NCBI GenBank assembly: GCA_021732845.1
Contig: JAKFUF010000026.1
Span: 1-56,978 of the forward strand
DNA length: 56,978 nt
Direction of reading: 5' to 3'
Source: Planctomycetaceae bacterium
GTDB taxonomy: Bacteria; Planctomycetota; Planctomycetia; Planctomycetales; Planctomycetaceae
Under the pieces are notes generated by a model. The model was not told the origin of the DNA, ran no database searches, and saw nothing but the letters and a program-made list of their open reading frames with translations. Below, piece by piece: positions 18,691 through 28,057 of the stretch (its first letter is position 1; each line of letters starts with the position of its first letter). A program made the position numbers and the translations under genes.

Positions 18691-20547
18691 CTACGGATTT
18701 CTGCCCCACAGAGCCTCAGCGATCCAGTCCAAATCTTCGGCCTGTTGGCGTTGAGCCTCGCGTTCGGTGGAAGCCCCCGCACTGGACAAGGCGTTGAGAA
18801 CCAAAAGCCGCATCACGCTGGCCAGTGGGCTCCGCGTCGACTGCGTCAGCGCTCTGCCGATGAGACGGTGGCTGCGGTTGAGCAACACTTCATTCTCGGC
18901 TGGAGACTCCCCGCGAAAGTGGGCATCGATCATCCGCTGGAAGCCGGCGGGAATGGTGCCTTCTTTTTTCAGTTCGTCGAATGTTCGCACCAGTTCCCGA
19001 CGCTCGTTGAGAAACGCCATCACCGGCTGATTCTCTTGGAATGATGCGACGAGGATCTTCGCTCCCGTGGCTGACAGAAACTCCTGCCACTCGGAGGGCG
19101 CATCCTCCACATCGCGTATGCCCAGGATTGACGAAGCGAACCCTTTGGCGCTGGGGCTGGCCGCCCGCACATCGACCGTTTGCCCGGTGGAAGTCTCGTC
19201 GGCGGCGAGGGTTGCCAGCAGAGACTCTTCAAAGCTCATCAGGGCATGGACACACGGAACGGAATTGCCCGAGAACAGCGAATTGGCCCATCGCTCCTGC
19301 CGCCGGTCGGCGTTGTACCACAGCACCTTGTCGGCTTCGTCCTCAAACAGCGGATCCACCTCGCTGCGGGCCAGGATCTCCTGGAAGGTCAACTGGCCAT
19401 GCGACGTGGGAAAGCGGTACGTGTGTTTGAGCAGGCCCCGCAGCCGCGGATTGCCCAGGGCGGCTCCGGCCAGCGTGTATCTGTGCCACGCGATGGTGGC
19501 CTGCAGCCGCGGCAGGTCTTCGCGGGCCTGCCGTTCGAAGTGCTCGAAGATGAGCTGCTCCAACACACTTCTTACCAGTTGAAAATTCTCGTCGAGCACC
19601 AGTCCTTCGCGGCTGGCCGTGGGTGAGCAGTCATTGAGTTCCAGCACCCCGCGGAGGAACGAGGCCCACTCCGGCAGCAGCCGCTGGATTTTGCGGCTGA
19701 TCACCATGCGGCGGACCGTGACCGCGACCGTGGCTTCATCGGCAAAGCCGGGCGTCCGCTGCGGCGTCACATACAATGCTCCAGAAATCGAGACTGGCTT
19801 CTCGATGCGGATCGAAATCACATCCAGGGGCGTTTCTGAAAAATAGCCCTCCAGTTCCAGTTCGACCGCCTCCCGTTCCGGGGTCGGTTCGAACCAGGCG
19901 GCGTTGATGACATTGGCCCGCGCCTTCCCGTTGTTGATGAAGATCGGAATCGGCAGAAAATCGGCGAATTCTTTGACGGCCGTTTCCAGGAGTTCCGTTT
20001 GTTCAGAAAACTGCCGGTACTCGGGCTTCAAATGCAGGGTGACCGTTGTCCCGACCTGTTCGCGTTCGCATGAGGAAAGGTCGATGTCTGTTCCGGCCCC
20101 CGCCTCCCACCGCACACCCTCGGTCGAATCCCACCGCCGCGTCTCCACGACCAGCCGGCTGGCCAGCATGAAGGCACTAAACAGGCCGATGCCGAACTGC
20201 CCGATCAGGGAGTCGCCGCCACCGGGTTCGATCTCCCCGCGCAGCCGCTTCTTGATCATCCCGGTAATGCCCACCCCCAGCGTGCCCAGATACTCTTCCG
20301 CATCCTCGGCATTCAGTCCCACGCCATCGTCGGTGAATGACAGCGTTCCCGCCTCCGCGTTCTGTTCGACATCAATCCGTCCGGCATGCGTCAGATTGAG
20401 TTGCCGCCGCCGCATGATCCCGTCGTGAGCGTTCTGGACCAGCTCTCTGATCGGCGTGTCGGGCCGGCTGTAGAGCGACGACCCCATGATGTCGATGATG
20501 CCGGCAATGTCGACCTTGAACGGGATGCGTTTCGACCACGCGGACAT
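18691..20547 (-). CDS. Hsp90-like (HtpG family) GHKL ATPase chaperone
   Basis: 618 residues from ATG 20547, preceded by AGAAGG; a GTG three codons upstream lies inside that ribosome site and is rejected. The N-terminal ATPase has the GHKL motifs: IRELVQNAHD (E35, N39, D42), FTDDGVGL (D74, G75, G77) and GQFGIGLFSAF (G116-G121), then GTTVTLHLK. The middle domain has IPIFINN and, later, NDCSPTASREGLV, the Hsp90 'SREgLq' motif. The C-terminal part is divergent and there is no MEEVD tail, as expected for bacteria. It is shorter in the C-terminal dimer region than E. coli HtpG is similar to, so it may be an HtpG paralogue rather than the housekeeping copy. Confidence 0.88.
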   Translation of the reverse strand: MSAWSKRIPFKVDIAGIIDIMGSSLYSRPDTPIRELVQNAHDGIMRRRQLNLTHAGRIDVEQNAEAGTLSFTDDGVGLNAEDAEEYLGTLGVGITGMIKKRLRGEIEPGGGDSLIGQFGIGLFSAFMLASRLVVETRRWDSTEGVRWEAGAGTDIDLSSCEREQVGTTVTLHLKPEYRQFSEQTELLETAVKEFADFLPIPIFINNGKARANVINAAWFEPTPEREAVELELEGYFSETPLDVISIRIEKPVSISGALYVTPQRTPGFADEATVAVTVRRMVISRKIQRLLPEWASFLRGVLELNDCSPTASREGLVLDENFQLVRSVLEQLIFEHFERQAREDLPRLQATIAWHRYTLAGAALGNPRLRGLLKHTYRFPTSHGQLTFQEILARSEVDPLFEDEADKVLWYNADRRQERWANSLFSGNSVPCVHALMSFEESLLATLAADETSTGQTVDVRAASPSAKGFASSILGIRDVEDAPSEWQEFLSATGAKILVASFQENQPVMAFLNERRELVRTFDELKKEGTIPAGFQRMIDAHFRGESPAENEVLLNRSHRLIGRALTQSTRSPLASVMRLLVLNALSSAGASTEREAQRQQAEDLDWIAEALWGRNP

Positions 20548-20741
20548 GAAAAACACCTTCTGACGCAGCTATGCGATGGGCGGGAAACCCGCGGAAATTC
20601 GATGTGGAGGTTGGCGGAAACATCAAGATCCGCTGCCGGCCCTGTGCTTGACCGAGGTCGTAACTGTATCCGTTTGGCCCCTGAAATCCATCGAGCCGCC
20701 GATATGCAAAATTGATGCCGACAGCTTTTGTCACCGAGGCC

Positions 20742-20768
20742 ACCGCCCGTGCCACGGGGGCGGTTTTT
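20742..20768 (+). terminator. GC-rich hairpin with T5 tract upstream of the MFS gene
   Basis: ACCGCCCGTG and CGGGGGCGGT pair across a short loop and run into TTTTT, on the plus strand, about 100 bp before the MFS start. With no plus-strand gene ending here, it is either an attenuator in the MFS leader or a chance structure. The rest of the 320-bp divergent gap (20548-20869) shows nothing recognisable. Confidence 0.4.
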
Positions 20769-20869
20769 GAGCCGCAAGAGTTTGACCGGCATCCTTGATA
20801 AACGCATCTTGATCGGTTGTACTGGCAGTTCGTTTTGGCATCCCCCGGTCCTTTCACCGAGCCGCACGT

Positions 20870-22654
20870 ATGCATGGTTTTGAAGAGATGGCCCCCGCTC
20901 CTGCCGACTCGACCACGTCATCCGGGCCGTGGTACAAGGAGCTGAACCGGTATCACTGGTTCGTGCTGATGGTCGCGGCACTGGGCTGGCTCTTCGACAC
21001 GATGGACCAGCAGTTGTTCGTCCTCGCCCGCAACCCCGCCATGCGGGAACTGCTGGCGAAGGGTGGGATCGCGCCCACGCAGGAGAACGTTACCTGGTAC
21101 GGCGGCTTAGCGACGTCGGTCTTTATGATCGGGTGGGCAACGGGCGGCCTGGGGTTCGGGATCCTGGGCGACCGGTGGGGCCGCGCCCGGGTGATGCTTT
21201 GGACCATCTTGATCTATTCGATCTGCACCGGCCTCAGCGCCTTTTCCTACGGGGTTTATGACTTTGCCCTCTGGCGGTTCCTGACCGGACTGGGGGTTGG
21301 CGGCGAATTTGCCGTAGGTGTTTCGCTGGTTGCAGAAGTGATGCCCACGCGCGCCCGCCCGTTTGCCCTAGGTCTGCTCCAGGCATTGTCGGGAGTCGGC
21401 AATATCACCGCGGCGCTGATCAGCATCAGCCTGGGGCTGCTCAACCAAGACGAGGCACATACGGTCAGCAACTGGCGCGTGATGTTCATTATTGGCACGC
21501 TTCCCGCGCTGCTGGCGATCCTGATTCGCCGACGGTTGAAGGAGCCGGAACGGTGGCAAAGCTTGAGCGCGGAAGAACAAAAGAAAAAACTCGGCTCTTA
21601 TGCCCTCCTGCTTGGGCACCCAGTTTGGCGGCGCCACGCGCTGATCGGCATGCTGCTGGGCTTCTCTGGCGTCGTCGGCCTGTGGGGGATCGGATTTTTC
21701 TCAGTCGATCTGACGCGACAAGTGTTCGAAGCGAAGTTCAAGGCGGATGACCGCGCCTTGGGTGCAGCCGAACAGGACCGCGAATTCGTACAACTGTCGG
21801 CGCGGTATCCACAAGAGCTTGCGAAATTGAAGCCCCTGCCAAAACCTTCAGACCTGCTCAGTGCCCAACCATCGAACGAACCTGCCCAACTTGACGCCAC
21901 ACCGCTCTTCGCGGCCATTCAGAAGCTCGACGCCGACAAGGTCAAGCCAAGTCCAGAGGGCTATCCCGCAGAAGAGATTCTCTCGGTCTTGGACAAGAAC
22001 GAAACACCACAGAACCCCAATAACACCAAGGGGCAATCCGCGGAGTCCCGCGCTCGCCGGGCGAAGTATCTTGCCGAGGATCCCCCGGCAACTGAGGGTG
22101 GCTCGGCCAAACTTGCCGCGCACGCCGAACGAATCGGTGCCCGCACCCGAAAAATGGGAGCCAATCTGACGCTGTGGGCTGGAATCAATTCGATGATGCT
22201 GAATCTCGGGGCGATGCTGGGAATTTCCGCCTTCAGCTATTTCACGCACTTCTCCGGACGACGCGTGGCGATGGGCTTGTCCTATTTCCTGGCGATGATC
22301 TCGACGGCGGCAGTCTTCTGGTATCTGCGGGATTTCAGCCAGATATTCTGGATGGTTCCACTGATGGGGTTCTGCCAACTGGCACTCTTTGGCGGCTACG
22401 CCATTTACTTCCCGGAGCTGTTCCCGACCTATCTGCGCAGCACCGGGACATCTTTCTGCTACAATGTCGGTCGGTTTGTCGCCGCCGCCGGACCCTTCAC
22501 ACTCGGGTACCTCACCAGCAGCGTCTTCTCGCAGGCAAACGGCTATGCCGAAGGCATGCGCTACGCCGGCGTGGCGATGTGCAGCGTGTTCCTGATCGGG
22601 CTGTTTGCCATTCCATTCGCTCCCGAGACCAAGGGCAAGCCCCTGCCGGAGTGA
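20870..22654 (+). CDS. MFS transporter with a large loop insertion
   Basis: 594 residues of a sugar/organic-anion type major facilitator. Helices start at about residue 25 (HWFVLMVAALGWLFDTMD); the loop after helix 2 has GDRWGRARVM, and the GLGVGGEF motif lies in helix 4. The loop after helix 6 has RRRLKEPERW. After helix 7 (about 247-275) an insertion of about 150 polar residues (276-425, rich in Ala, Lys, Glu, Pro) precedes helix 8 (WAGINSMMLNLG). Such a long helix 7-8 loop is rare and would be periplasmic. Helices 8-12 follow with YFPELFPTYLRSTGTSF, a typical family motif. ATG 20888 (MAPAP) is an alternative start. Substrate unknown. Confidence 0.87.
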   Translation: MHGFEEMAPAPADSTTSSGPWYKELNRYHWFVLMVAALGWLFDTMDQQLFVLARNPAMRELLAKGGIAPTQENVTWYGGLATSVFMIGWATGGLGFGILGDRWGRARVMLWTILIYSICTGLSAFSYGVYDFALWRFLTGLGVGGEFAVGVSLVAEVMPTRARPFALGLLQALSGVGNITAALISISLGLLNQDEAHTVSNWRVMFIIGTLPALLAILIRRRLKEPERWQSLSAEEQKKKLGSYALLLGHPVWRRHALIGMLLGFSGVVGLWGIGFFSVDLTRQVFEAKFKADDRALGAAEQDREFVQLSARYPQELAKLKPLPKPSDLLSAQPSNEPAQLDATPLFAAIQKLDADKVKPSPEGYPAEEILSVLDKNETPQNPNNTKGQSAESRARRAKYLAEDPPATEGGSAKLAAHAERIGARTRKMGANLTLWAGINSMMLNLGAMLGISAFSYFTHFSGRRVAMGLSYFLAMISTAAVFWYLRDFSQIFWMVPLMGFCQLALFGGYAIYFPELFPTYLRSTGTSFCYNVGRFVAAAGPFTLGYLTSSVFSQANGYAEGMRYAGVAMCSVFLIGLFAIPFAPETKGKPLPE

Positions 22655-22718
22655 ACGCCAAAGTCGCCGAGACACTCCGTGACTCGATCCGTAGTCACCG
22701 GACCATCTTGCGATGGTG

Positions 22719-23753
22719 CCCGGCATTTTTAGCGGCACGGTGCGAGCCGTCCGGTGATCGATTCCCGCATGCCGCAGCCCATCACCGGAGGGCTTGCGCC
22801 CTTCCGCTAACATTGACTTTGAACGTGGACATCAATGCCAATGTCGCTGCCCGGCATTTTTAGCGGCACGGCGCGAGCCGTCCGGTGATCGATTCCCGCA
22901 TGCCGCAGCGCTTCACCGGAGGGCTTGCGCCCTTCCGCTAACATTGACTTTGAACGTGGACATCAATGCCAATGTCGCTGCCCGGCATTTCTAGCGGCAC
23001 GGCGCGAGCCGTCCGGTGATCGATTCCCGCATGCCGCAGCGCTTCACCGGAGGGCTTGCGCCCTTCCGCTAACATTGACTTTGAACGTGGACATCAATGC
23101 CAATGTCGCTGCCCGGCATTTCTAGCGGCACGGCGCGAGCCGTCCGGTGATCGATTCCCGCATGCCGCAGCCCATCACCGGAGGGCTTGCGCCCTTCCGC
23201 TAACATTGACTTTGAACGTGGACATCAATGCCAATGTCGCTGCCCGGCATTTCTAGCGGCACGGCGCGAGCCGTCCGGTGATCGATTCTCGCATGCCGCA
23301 GCGCTTCACCGGAGGGCTTGCGCCCTTCCGCTAACGTTGACTTTGAACGTGGACATCAATGCCAATGTCGCTGCCCGGCATTTCTAGCGGCACGGCGCGA
23401 GCCGTCCGGTGATCGATTCCCGCATGCCGCAGCGCTTCACCGGAGGGCTTGCGCCCAGCCTTTTGAAGGTGTGAAAACAACGGGAAACTCCGGGCTTTCT
23501 GAAGAGTCCGGCCACCTGGATCCAGCGTCGAAAGACGCTAAAGTCCCGAATTCTCGGTGTTTTTCACGACAATGCACCTTCAAAAGGTTGGGCTTGCGCC
23601 CTTCCGCTACTAAAATTGACTTTGAACGTGGACATCAATGCCAATGTCGCTGCCCGGCATTTTTAGCGGCACGGCGCGAGCCGTCCGGTGAACGATTCTC
23701 GCATGCCGCAGCGCTTCACCGGAGGGCTTGCGCCCTTCCGCTAACATTGACTT
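22719..23753. repeat. Tandem array of a 131-bp palindromic unit
   Basis: Units start at 22719, 22850, 22981, 23112, 23243, 23374 and 23652. The first five are spaced exactly 131 bp and differ at only a few positions; the sixth is split by an insertion and the seventh ends incomplete near 23753. Each unit has 28-base arms, TAGCGGCACGGCGCGAGCC.. and its imperfect inverse ..GGCTTGCGCCCTTCCGCTA, separated by about 24 bases holding CGCATGCCGCAG, then a linker with GACTTTGAACGTGGACATC. Since 131 is not a multiple of three, the many short open frames here are by-products. The array fills the gap between the convergent MFS and TPR genes. Confidence 0.92.
23457..23589. mobile_element. 133-bp MITE-like insertion in the repeat array
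   Basis: The sixth 131-bp unit is interrupted by 133 bp with perfect 13-bp terminal inverted repeats (CCTTTTGAAGGTG at 23459-23471, CACCTTCAAAAGG at 23575-23587). It is flanked by an exact 12-bp direct repeat GGGCTTGCGCCC (23445-23456 and 23590-23601) that is present once in each uninterrupted unit, so it reads as a target-site duplication. Inside, AGCGTC-GAAA-GACGCT (23524-23539) is a perfect hairpin with a GNRA loop. No open frame of note. A non-autonomous element moved by a transposase elsewhere is the simplest reading. Confidence 0.8.
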
Positions 23754-23778
23754 CCGCGAAGTTGAATTGCGTTGGTCT

Positions 23779-26577
23779 TTACTCGGCCTTTGCCACCGCG
23801 TGCCGCGCCAAAAATCCCTGGGCGCGGCTGCGCTGGCAGCCGCGGAGTGACGGGTCGGAGAGGTGCAGGGCCAGCCGGAAGCACAGCAGTGCCGATTGTG
23901 TTTCCTTCTTCGCCAGGTACAGCAGGCCGCGGTTGTAGTGGACCCAGGCGTTGCCGGGGCAGCTTAGCAGCGACTGCTCGAGTGACGCGTCCGCCTCGTC
24001 AAACCGCTCCAGCCCGATCAGCGTCAGGCCACGGCCGTTGCGGACGTAGGCCTGCAGTTCGCCCTGCTTCTCTTCCAGCAGCGTCAGGGCCTGGTCGAGG
24101 TCGGCCAAGGCCAGGTCGTACTCGCCCAGTTCGGCATAGATCTGGCCACGGGCATTCAGGTGTGACGCATCGGGTCCGGAAATCTCCAGAGCCCGCGTGT
24201 AGTCTTCGACGGCTTCCACAAAATGATTGCCGTACCAGCGGCTGGCGGCGCGCTGCAGCAGGGCTGGGAGGCATTCCTCGTCGGCCTTGAGGGCTTCCTC
24301 GGCCCGTTCAATCGCGTCGTCATAGGCTTCGAGGCGATGGTGATACTGCGATTCGGTCAGCAGTTGCAACATGCGAAAGCCTTCGGCCTCGCCGGGTGCC
24401 AGTTCGATGGCTTCCTTGAAATCCTCATCGGCCAGGTCAAGCTCCCCCGCGTGAATCCGCGCCTGGCCGCGGTAGACGTAAGCCACCGGTTGCGAGCTGC
24501 GGTCGATCAGTTCCGAGAAATCCGCGATCGCCTCCCGAAACCGGTCGCAGTTCATCAAGACGATGGCCCGCTGGAAGTAGACATCGGCGAACTCCGGGTC
24601 GAGCCGGATGGAAGTGCTGTACTCAGTCAGTGCCTCTTCGTGACGTTCCAGGGCGTGGTAAGTTCGCCCGCAGTGGAAGTGGCCCAGCGCGGAATCCGGG
24701 CAATCCTTGAGTCCGGCCTTGAACTCGTTCAGCGCCTCTTCCACTCGCTTCAGGTCCAACAGCGTCAGCGCGCGGTTGAGCCTCACGATGGGATCAGTGG
24801 TTCCAAGCCGCAAGGCGGCGTCAAAATCTTCGAGAGCCTCGTCCATCTCCTGCAGGACACGGCGGACGTTGCCGCGCTCGGCGTGAGCCACGGCAAGGTC
24901 GGGATGTTTGTCGAGCAACTGGTTGAGGAGTTCCAGGGCCTCATGCGGGTTCTCGGCGGCCATCAGCAGCGCCGACTTGTGCATCAGTGCCTGCGGATCG
25001 TCGGGCGAGCGTTCGAGGACGGTGTCGACCGTGGCGATCGCCCCCTCATGGTCGCCCTGCAGATGCTGGGCTTCGGCCAGGAGCGGACGGACGAAATGCA
25101 GCAGGCAGCCACGCTCCAAGGCTTTGGTCAGGTCGGCGGCGGCGGCCAGAATCTGCTGCTGGCGGAACAGGGCGAGGCCGCGGAACGCCAAGGCGTCGCT
25201 GTATTGGGGGTCGCTCTCCAAGGCCCGGTTGCAGTCGTCAATTGCCTCGGAGAGCTGTTCCTGAGCGATCCGAATCTCGGCGCGGATCCCCAGCGCCGGG
25301 GCACAGTTGGGATCGAGCTTCAGGGCCCGCTCGATGTCCTCCAGCGCGAGTTTGCGGTTCTCCTCCTCTGCCTTGGCATCACCGCTGGAGCGGCGGCGGA
25401 TGTAGGCCCGCAGCGCGAAGATCTGGGCGTCGTGCGGATCAAGCCGCTGCAAAATCGCCAGGTCGCGATAGGCCTCGTCGAGTTTGCCCAGTGCCGAGCA
25501 GACGCGGGCATGCCGCATCAGCAGCATTGTGGAACGGGGTGCGATGGTCAGAGCCTGGGCCAGGTCGGCGAACATCGGCTCGTACGCACCGATTTCGGCG
25601 TAGATTTCGGCACGCTGCACGTAGCCATCGACAAAGCGGGGATGCGACTGGATGAGGCGCGTCAACACCGCCAGCGCCCCCGCGGAATCGTCCAGGGTCC
25701 GCAGCGCGCAGACGAGGGTCAGCATCGTCCACGGATGGTCGGGTTCGAGCCGCAGCGCTTCGCGGCAATCCTGAGCCACCTGGGCATGATCGGCCCTTCC
25801 GATGTCCACCTGAATTCGACGCCAGTAGTGGCGGACTTCATTCGGGAACGCCGCAATCAGTTGTTCGATCTGGTCGAGCGGAATCGGCGTGAGGTCGGGA
25901 ACAACCAGATCTTCCTCGGGCTCCTGCGGCAGGTCGGGCAGGACATCGGCCAGTTCACCGGCAACTGGCTCCGGCGACGGAGTGGGCAGCAGTTTCTTAG
26001 CCAGCTTTTCCGGCAGCCATTTTTGAATGCGAGTCAGCAGCTTGCGAAACGCATCCGTCAGCGGCTGTTGTGGCTTCGCATGGGTGCCGTCCAGCAGGTC
26101 GCGTGCCCGCACACAGCGCTCCAGGAAGTCATCAACGGCTTCACCATCCGGCAGCGGCTGGCACAACCGCGTGAACGGCACAGGGAATTTCGGAGCGGCT
26201 TCGGCACATCCTCCGCCGATCATCTGGCGAAACGAGAACGCTGCAGGACCGTTCCACACGGCGGGCGTTTCCACCGCTGAGAGGCGGCTCGTGAGCAGCG
26301 ATTCGGTCGGCACCGACAGCGGCGGCTGCGCCTGCAAGTCGATCAGCGGCTGCCGGCCGGCGAGCAACACCACCGACACTTGGACATCGAAGCCTTCAGG
26401 CTGTGGCGTCTCTGCGAAGAATGCCAGCAACTCCCGCTTGACCGCTTCGAAATAGTGTCCCAGGGCCAGCGCGCCGATCCGCTGGCGCAGTTGGGTCCCG
26501 GACGTCAGCAACATCACGAACTCGCGGTCGGATTGAACGGAGTCAGCGGTCGTCGACACATTATCCCCTGATGACAC
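23779..26577 (-). CDS. Large TPR-repeat protein
   Basis: 932 residues with no signal peptide or membrane helix. The first 240 residues form a separate region (with SVVLLAGRQPLIDLQ and an acidic linker) of unknown fold; residues about 245-920 are roughly eighteen tetratricopeptide units, seen as repeating 'A...RA.IY..LG....A..D...AL.L.P' patterns, for example ALAFRGLALFRQQ, AYVYRGQARIHAG and HLNARGQIYAELGEYDLALADLDQAL. TPR arrays are protein-binding scaffolds. The 3' end abuts the 131-bp repeat array (25 bp away). Upstream is a 246-bp gap with no visible feature, then the prenyltransferase-fold gene on the same strand. Confidence 0.88.
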   Translation of the reverse strand: MSSGDNVSTTADSVQSDREFVMLLTSGTQLRQRIGALALGHYFEAVKRELLAFFAETPQPEGFDVQVSVVLLAGRQPLIDLQAQPPLSVPTESLLTSRLSAVETPAVWNGPAAFSFRQMIGGGCAEAAPKFPVPFTRLCQPLPDGEAVDDFLERCVRARDLLDGTHAKPQQPLTDAFRKLLTRIQKWLPEKLAKKLLPTPSPEPVAGELADVLPDLPQEPEEDLVVPDLTPIPLDQIEQLIAAFPNEVRHYWRRIQVDIGRADHAQVAQDCREALRLEPDHPWTMLTLVCALRTLDDSAGALAVLTRLIQSHPRFVDGYVQRAEIYAEIGAYEPMFADLAQALTIAPRSTMLLMRHARVCSALGKLDEAYRDLAILQRLDPHDAQIFALRAYIRRRSSGDAKAEEENRKLALEDIERALKLDPNCAPALGIRAEIRIAQEQLSEAIDDCNRALESDPQYSDALAFRGLALFRQQQILAAAADLTKALERGCLLHFVRPLLAEAQHLQGDHEGAIATVDTVLERSPDDPQALMHKSALLMAAENPHEALELLNQLLDKHPDLAVAHAERGNVRRVLQEMDEALEDFDAALRLGTTDPIVRLNRALTLLDLKRVEEALNEFKAGLKDCPDSALGHFHCGRTYHALERHEEALTEYSTSIRLDPEFADVYFQRAIVLMNCDRFREAIADFSELIDRSSQPVAYVYRGQARIHAGELDLADEDFKEAIELAPGEAEGFRMLQLLTESQYHHRLEAYDDAIERAEEALKADEECLPALLQRAASRWYGNHFVEAVEDYTRALEISGPDASHLNARGQIYAELGEYDLALADLDQALTLLEEKQGELQAYVRNGRGLTLIGLERFDEADASLEQSLLSCPGNAWVHYNRGLLYLAKKETQSALLCFRLALHLSDPSLRGCQRSRAQGFLARHAVAKAE

Positions 26578-26823
26578 TCATGGTGGTTTGAATCAGCCCC
26601 GCCTTCGATGCTGATGTTCATCAGCCGCCGCCCCGAGTTCAACATTCAGCGGCAATCGCAGCCGTTCCATTATACGCAGAATCAAACACCGTCACGTCCA
26701 CCCACGCGCGCATTTTTAGCCCGGACAAACTGGCCGAATGGCAACTCCGGAAACGGACGGGCGGCACATGCCAGTGTGGTTCCTCGCATCCACCGCTCCA
26801 CCTTTCAAATGCCTTACCTTGGC

Positions 26824-27864
26824 TCATCGCTGATAAATCGGCAGGTAGCCGTTTTGAAGCTGGAGAATCGTGGCGTTGATGGAGGTCACGTACACCGCGC
26901 CAATGTGGCCCTCCTGCCAGCTTCCGTCGTGCGACTGCCGCCGCAATATGGTTTTGCTGATGGCCGAGTGGTACGCCTTCCATTCGGGACCACCCTGCCG
27001 ATACAGCACCTGGGCATAGTAATAGTGTGCATAGTGCCACTGCCCGAAGGAATTTCGGTCTTCCCCACTGGGAGAAAGATTGCTTTTGCAGTACGCCAGC
27101 AGCTTCTTCGTGTAGTCGGATTCGGGCTCGCCGGAGTTGAACAGGCAGGCGATCGCGGCGGCAGTGATGGGCGGACGGGCTCCACCACCCTTGATGCTGT
27201 ATTGCACTCCACCCTCTGGCGTCGTGCATTTGCGGATATACTCCACCGCACGCTCGATGCATTCCTTGGGGACCGGGATCCCCGCATTGCGGCAGGCCCG
27301 CAGACCCTGCACCTGCGTCACGCAGGTCGAACCCTCGTCGAAGTCATTCCCGTCTTTGGCCGACACGTATCCCCAGCCACCGGCGGACGTCTGGGCGAAG
27401 ATGCAGAATTGGACCGCCTTGGTCAGCACCTGCTTGAGTTCGTCCCGGCGGGCCGAGTCCTCCTCTTCACCAAACACCTGCGACAGGAACAGCATCGAAT
27501 AGCCGTGCCCGTAGGTGTAATGGTAGTCGTTTTTGAAGCCGATCAGGCCGTTGCGGCTGGGGTTGTTCTTGGCAAGCTCCACCAGATAGTCGACCGCCGC
27601 CCGGACGTTCTTGGCGTACTTGCCGCGGGTCGTCGTCGAGCCCTCGCTGATCATGGCGTTGCCCGCCAGCGCGGTCATCGCCACGCGATACTGCCCGCCA
27701 TTCGCCTCCCAATACCCCTGCTTCTTCTGCTGCGAGGCCAGCCAGTCGAGTGAACGGTCGACGGCCTTTCTCACCACCGGATCCATTTTGGCGGCGTGAA
27801 CGGGCGAAATGGTGGCGGACAACAGCGCGAGGCCGCAAAACAGCGCAACGAGAGGCACTCGCAT
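26824..27864 (-). CDS. Secreted prenyltransferase/squalene-oxidase-repeat (alpha/alpha toroid) protein
   Basis: 346 residues from ATG 27864, which opens a signal peptide (MRVPLVALFCGLALLSATIS, cleavage after VHA). The mature part has the alpha/alpha-barrel repeats of the prenyltransferase and squalene oxidase repeat family: DRSLDWLASQQKKQGYW, AVDYLVELAKNN, FCIFAQTSAGGWGY, AVEYIRKCTTPEGGVQY and ILRRQSHDGSW. It lacks the DxDD or DCTAE motifs of true terpene cyclases, so a binding or unknown role outside the cytoplasm is more likely than cyclisation. An in-frame ATG at 27879 is an alternative start. Diverges from the blaI-type promoter. Confidence 0.88.
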   Translation of the reverse strand: MRVPLVALFCGLALLSATISPVHAAKMDPVVRKAVDRSLDWLASQQKKQGYWEANGGQYRVAMTALAGNAMISEGSTTTRGKYAKNVRAAVDYLVELAKNNPSRNGLIGFKNDYHYTYGHGYSMLFLSQVFGEEEDSARRDELKQVLTKAVQFCIFAQTSAGGWGYVSAKDGNDFDEGSTCVTQVQGLRACRNAGIPVPKECIERAVEYIRKCTTPEGGVQYSIKGGGARPPITAAAIACLFNSGEPESDYTKKLLAYCKSNLSPSGEDRNSFGQWHYAHYYYAQVLYRQGGPEWKAYHSAISKTILRRQSHDGSWQEGHIGAVYVTSINATILQLQNGYLPIYQR

Positions 27865-28057
27865 CCTAGTCTCCCACATGGGGTGTCTGGCGTCGACTCC
27901 ATGTCGTCGCCGTTGCGTCATCCGGTCCATCCTTCTGAGAATACCTCGCGCCGAAAGCGGCGGCAAGAACAGTCGCTGTAAGTGTCACCATTGCGGCGGC
28001 TTAGCGGAAACCATGACGCTGTTTCTGTTCTTTTACCGAATTTTCTCCGAGCTGCCG

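Noticed and set aside
22794-23387. A series of near-identical 66-residue open frames in the repeat array
   Set aside because: They come from the 131-bp period, start at TTG inside the palindromic arm, have no ribosome sites and repeat with the DNA unit; they are not a protein family.
22719-23753. CRISPR array
   Set aside because: The whole 131-bp unit is conserved, including what would be spacers, and no cas gene is near.
24223-26280. A 685-codon plus-strand open frame opposite the TPR protein gene
   Set aside because: Antisense shadow of a repetitive TPR gene; no motif of its own.
26608-27753. A 381-codon plus-strand open frame opposite the prenyltransferase-fold gene
   Set aside because: The minus strand has a signal peptide and recognisable toroid repeats; the plus frame has no motif.
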